Below are positions 59,721 to 64,000 of a DNA stretch of 64,000 nucleotides, piece by piece (the first letter of the stretch is position 1; each line of letters starts with the position of its first letter). The notes beneath the pieces were generated by a model. That model ran no database searches and was not told where the DNA came from. It worked only from the letters and a program-made list of their open reading frames with translations. The position numbers and the translations under genes are program-made. The DNA lies in NCBI GenBank assembly GCA_015039365.1, contig WION01000022.1:1-64000 (forward strand). Direction: 5' to 3'. The DNA comes from Amanita rubescens (lineage: Eukaryota; Basidiomycota; Agaricomycetes; Agaricales; Amanitaceae).

Positions 59721-61944
59721 ATGAACAAGATCAACAAAGATCCTGAAAGCCGTTCCTCGGGAGCTAGGACGCATTCTGTTGTCATAAACTCTGGTCATGG
59801 TCGCGGTTCTGGGACGACGAAGAAGCGGGCAGTTGGAAAGGGCGGTGCCACCAGCAGTATTACGGTGGTTACTACACCAAGTTCAAGTCTTTTTTCGGAA
59901 GCTGGGAAAAGCCCACAATCATGGTACCCTTCGCCGTCGACGCCAGTCGACGCAAATTGGTTCGATTCTGACGTCGATTTTGTTCACTGGCAAAGCTCGC
60001 AAACTACAAACCCCGCTCTGAACAGTTTGCTAAAAGAGGCTTCGTCGGAGGAGCTGAATTCCAGGCTTAAGACTTCACGTAAGTGTTCTATTCATTCGAT
60101 CTTATGTCCACACACTATCCTGCAATTTTCGTTTCTTTATCCTGTATTTTCAAATGAATGGTTTTTCCTGAGTTGTTTCTTGCCCCATTCCAGCCTCACG
60201 TATCTCACCGTCTTGGCAGCGTTCTACGGCCAAGTCATCCCTGCCCACGGCGAGTTCGTCTGTACATAAATCTTCAAGCTCAGGTTTAAGATCAAGCTTA
60301 AGCATGGCCGTTGACAAGCATCCGGCCACTGACCGATTACGCTTCCGCCGTACTGCCTCTGGGCCTGGTTCCTCATCCTCATTGACGGCACAGCCGCAAC
60401 CACAGAACCGCGGTTCCCAGGGGTTCAGTTCACCTTTGACATCAGGGGACCCCAACCAGATTCTCGAGATGATGCGGGGCGTTTCAGCCATGATCAACGA
60501 GAATATAAGCTCGAGTACGCCCGTCACCAAGGTCGGAGCGAAAGAGAAGGGAAAGATGAAGCTTGCCTCTTCCACCTCAGCGGCGGTTGGTAGGTCCTGG
60601 TCGTCGATGGATATCGACATGGAGGGGGTGGGAAGTGTCCAGAGTCCGTTAAACGGGTTCGAAAAGAAGGGGAAAGGGAAAGGGCGGGAAGCGGACGGGG
60701 TGAAGAACGAATGGAAAAGACCAACTGATGAATCCTCCATGGATGCGGATGTCAGCATGGCTGATGTCAGTGTAACATTGGACAATCCTGGTTCATCAGA
60801 TTCCGGGTTGAAGACTAGACGAAGGGAGATGCTCCCTCCGCCCCCTCCAATCGCTAAGAGCAAATCGGCGCCTCGAAATCCGGGTTCCAACTCGAGTTCG
60901 GCTTCTAGCTCGGCGCGGAATGGTCAAGCAGGACACTCGGCTTTGGACTCGACTTGCGTGGCCTTCGCTTCCCGCTCTGGTGGTCTCCTCGAGGAGGAGA
61001 TGGTAGATATGGATGGCGGTTCAAAGGTACCTTCCAAGTCGGAAGAGCCAGAAATCCAGTTGCACCCGCTGTTGTTGGAGAAGAAACGTCTGAAGGAAGT
61101 CAAGCGGTTGCAGGGGCACGCTTCTCCCGTTCCTAATGTTCCTGTCAGCTACAACCCAGTAGTCTCTAATCCTCCTGCAAAGGCGCCGCTTACGAGAGCC
61201 GCGTCCATTCCTGACACATCACAACCTTTTCACTCTTCCCAGTCTCCTGCCCCGCTGTCCAATGCATCCCAGTCCTCTCGTCAACTTGGCCTTCCCCGCC
61301 TCGGAATGGGCAGGTCGCGCACAGCTCCTCTACCTGCAACACCAAGCGCTCAGCCTTCTAAGAGCAGCCCTTCGTTGCCGACGAAGAACGTCGTTTCGAG
61401 CAAGGCTGATCAAAAGAAATCACTGTCAAAGCCATTCAAGCCCCCCACCCGTGTTGGTTCGATCGTCATTGGCCAAGGATCACAGCAGAACACAGGTTAT
61501 AACCCGACTTCCTACGGATTCCGGCAGCGCAATGCCGATCATGACTATTCCATGAACACCAACCGCTCTGCATACCCTTCGCCATCGCCCGGGTCAGACG
61601 ACGGCATCAAGGAGAAAGAAGACGAGGAGGAAAGGGAGATTGAAAGAGATCTACGTCGAGGTTCCACAGCAGACGAGCAATTCCACTCATTATGCTCGTC
61701 TAAGCAAGGGTACCGCACTCGATCACCACCTGCGTTCCCGCCAACGCCCGAATCGGTATCCAAGAGCGGTGGTTCCGAGACGGAGGACCAAGAGGAAGGA
61801 ATTAAGAGTGAAATAAAAGGGATCCAAGATCAGGGAGAAGAAATGGATGGTGTCGAGGTTGGAGATCCTGATTCGTCGTTTAGCGATATGGCGTTTGATA
61901 TAAGTATTGACGCCTTGGAGGAGACTATGAGGAAGTATGATTAA
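59721..61944 (+). CDS. Long Ser/Pro-rich basidiomycete protein of unknown function
   Basis: Exon 1 starts MNKINKDPESRSSGAR and has WYPSPSTPVDANWFDSDVDF. One intron beginning near 60,079 (GTAAGT, ending in ttccag) leads to a frame open to 61944. Two blocks look conserved amid low complexity: DPNQILEMMRGVSAMINENI with STPVTKVGAKEKGKMKL, and a closing FDISIDALEETMRKYD. Runs of Pro, Ser and Lys suggest a disordered, probably nuclear protein of about 665 aa. I recall similar proteins across mushrooms without a role. The frame is clean, unlike UTP22 nearby. Confidence 0.68.
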
Positions 61945-62393
61945 TCGCCCGGCGTGGCGGAGGAGGATTTGGCGTATTTAACGTACTTTTTTTGTTGGTC
62001 ATATCGCATTTTGGTGTATATATAGCTACTTGTGGATCCTGAGATAACTGGAGTTCCACGGATTGTGTCCACCAGTAGCGTATATTTAACACATTTTGTC
62101 GGGAGGATGTTTCGAAAGCCATGCGTTACAATCTGTCCGGGCCGAGCGCAACATAGTTAAACTCAATTGACCTCAATCATGCCAGGAATATACTCATCCA
62201 TAAGTACACGTGCACGAGCAGTGTAGCAGGTTCATTGATGTTAACTGTAATTAGAATGGCAAGTCGGTTGACTGATCAGGCCATCAGGTGTGCTCGTTGC
62301 GTGCACGACATTTACTATTTTACTAATGATGTTATCAGAACCTACTCCCCCATCGCATCTTGATCTGATACCACCACCTTCTTCTTTTGGAAC
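61945..62393. other. Intergenic; probable 5' UTR of the LINE at its right edge
   Basis: No gene. The last 100 bp or so before the ORF1 start at 62394 are pyrimidine-rich and could belong to the LINE's 5' UTR. The left end of the element cannot be fixed without a second full copy. Confidence 0.45.
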
Positions 62394-63977
62394 ATGGCCC
62401 GTCGTCCTCCAGGACAATCTCGCGGCAGCCGTGGTCGGTCTCTCCCTCCTCCCCTTTCCTGGTCGGGACGTGGTTCTCGAACTTCGTCTCAGTCCGATTC
62501 CCTAGATGCCCACCTCGCTATGGATACAAGGGGGGATGACCCCCCCCCGACAATGCATTCGTCCAGAGCGGGCTCCGCCCACTCTGGTGACTTCCCTGAT
62601 GCCCCAGACCAGTACATCCACCTCATCGAGGCTTGTGCTGACTTTCGCACTGCAATAGACGGCGTCCGCGCTGGTCATCTCCCCGAAAATGCTATTAGGG
62701 CGCTCTCACGCGTTATGGAACCCTTTGCCCTAGCCTTTGGTATGGAAGCCTTTGTGCTTAAAGGGGGTAAAGAGTACCTAGTCAGCCCCTTTGGGGTTAC
62801 AGACTCCGGTCGGGTCGCGAGGCCCCCGGCGCCTGCCCCTATCCCAACGCCTGCTCCGTTGGAACTGCCTCCACCCACGAGGATGGAGACCCCCGTGCCT
62901 CCTGGTGCCAAGGGTCCTACCACAGTACGTATCAACAAGAAGCGACTTCTCGGCCGCCCTCCCCCCCCGCCTCCTGCCAGGCGTTCGTATGCCAGCGTTG
63001 CAGGCAAAGGCCCTCCCTCTGCCCTGCCGCCGCCCCCTCCTCTTGGACCATCAAAGCAAACTGCTACCATCAAGTCCTGCACTCGCCAGGGGACCAAGGC
63101 TTCGGCTTTGGTTCTCCGTTTCCGTCCCAGCCCTACCGGCGCTGCGATCCCTCTCCTCTCGGACGTTCAGAAAGCCCTTGCTGGCTCCTCTCCCCCGCCT
63201 GCTCATGTAGGCTTTACCTTACGTGGTGATCTCCTGGTGCGTTTTACCCAGGCCATCGGCCCCGAACTCAAAAAGGAGGTCATATCCCTCCTGTCCACTT
63301 TGCACGCAGGAGGCGTTCAGCTCCTCAGCCGGGACACTACGTCCCTCATCAAATTCATGCATGTTCCGACGCACCGCCTGGACGGGAGTGCGTCCACGTC
63401 CGACTGGCTTCACGCCACGGTCTCATCTCATCCCCGTTGGAAGGGAGTACACTTTGTACAACAAGCCCACTTCGTCATACCCTCGGGCAAGACGATTGGC
63501 TATACCGCCACTGTCATGGTCGAAGTCGCCGACGACCGTGCTTCCTCTGTCGCACGTCGCCTCCTCCAGACCGATGTCCATTTCGATGGCATCCCCTGTC
63601 GTGCCCGTCCCTGGGTCTTGCGCAAGGCCTCTCGTCAGTGTGGCATCTGCCTTCGGTGGGGCCACACTTCACACGTCTGTTCGTCACGCCTTCCTTGGTG
63701 TGCCCTATGCGCAAACTGTCACAGTTCCGCTGTACACGAGCAAGCGGTCCTACAGGACTCCTCCTTGCAAGACATCAAATGTATCAACTGCCGTGGGCAT
63801 CATCCCGCTATCTCTCGGGACTGCCCCTTCTTCATCGCCAGATTCGACGACAAAGCGCTTGCCATCCTGCAAGCCAAACGGTTGAAGCAAGTCCGCCAGA
63901 CGCGCGATCAACGTCACCAAACCAAACACGCCGCCCGCTTTGAGGCTCGCTACGGAGGCCTTGACTCCTACCGATAG
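62394..63977 (+). mobile_element. LINE (Tad-like) ORF1 gag-like protein with zinc knuckles
   Basis: An intact 527-aa frame. The N-terminal third is Pro/Ser/Arg-rich. A central region (LRFRPSPTGAAIPLLSDVQK, GFTLRGDLLVRF) has the look of an ORF1 RNA-binding fold. Residues about 430-500 carry CGICLRWGHTSHVC, an exact C-x2-C-x4-H-x4-C knuckle, then CALCANCHSSAVH and CINCRGHHPAISRDC. This arrangement is that of ORF1 in Tad-type non-LTR retrotransposons of fungi. The ORF2 endonuclease/reverse transcriptase should follow beyond 64,000. The start ATG follows a short pyrimidine stretch. The open frame implies a recent insertion. Confidence 0.88.
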
Positions 63978-64000
63978 GCCCTTTCCTTCCAAGGCTCAAC

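Overview
The window looks like nuclear DNA of a mushroom-forming basidiomycete (Agaricomycetes). Most genes are cut by short GT-AG introns of about 50 nt. Several families are typical of that group: a GT69 (CAP59/CMT1) glycosyltransferase, a lineage-expanded Spt5-like KOW protein, a DDE integrase-core protein, F-box/LRR-like proteins, a NACHT-ankyrin gene, a Tad-like LINE gag and a small cysteine-rich secreted protein family. There is no operon structure and no virus or plasmid hallmark.

Layout. 1-1084: end of a frameshifted GT69 gene, then a 26-T run and a degenerate GATC-rich repeat field. 2.9-15.1 kb: an accessory block with an 8-exon Spt5/NGN-KOW-like gene (-), a truncated integrase relic (+), an unknown 526-aa gene (-) head to head with an intact DDE integrase-core gene (+), and a 972-aa Agaricomycete-type protein with an N-terminal cysteine cluster (-). 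16.9-28.3 kb: a decaying region with a NACHT-ankyrin pseudogene, a second GATC-rich field, four full or broken F-box-like genes and a stub of LINE ORF1. 28.5-47.5 kb: mostly conserved genes, namely a basidiomycete protein of unknown function, exosome cofactor MPP6 (-), tRNA-Arg(CCU), an E2 ubiquitin-conjugating enzyme (+), a KMT1/Clr4 H3K9 methyltransferase with a 15-nt microexon (-), a basic nuclear protein (-), a CorA-like transporter (-) divergent from an ArsB-like transporter (+), and an IND1-type P-loop ATPase (-). 49.5-53.6 kb: UTP22/NRAP with about seven apparent single-base frameshifts. 54-59.5 kb: a gene whose N-terminal domain resembles that of GTPBP1/2; its 3' part has been tandemly copied together with a convergent gene for a secreted cysteine-rich protein, giving three paralogues. 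59.7-62 kb: a long Ser/Pro-rich protein. 62.4-64 kb: ORF1 of a LINE that continues beyond the window.

Functional links. Conserved genes cover RNA processing (MPP6, UTP22), chromatin (KMT1), ubiquitin transfer (E2) and Fe-S assembly (IND1). The accessory genes suggest transposition-related turnover and gene-family birth and death. The best candidates for something undescribed are (i) the divergent integrase/unknown pair, which shares a 104-bp promoter holding a perfect 9-bp inverted repeat, and (ii) the triplicated 10-cysteine secreted protein array made of chimeric duplication units. Several genes carry 1-nt frameshifts, so some breaks could be assembly errors rather than real decay. All exon joins were worked out by eye from GT-AG signals and reading frame.
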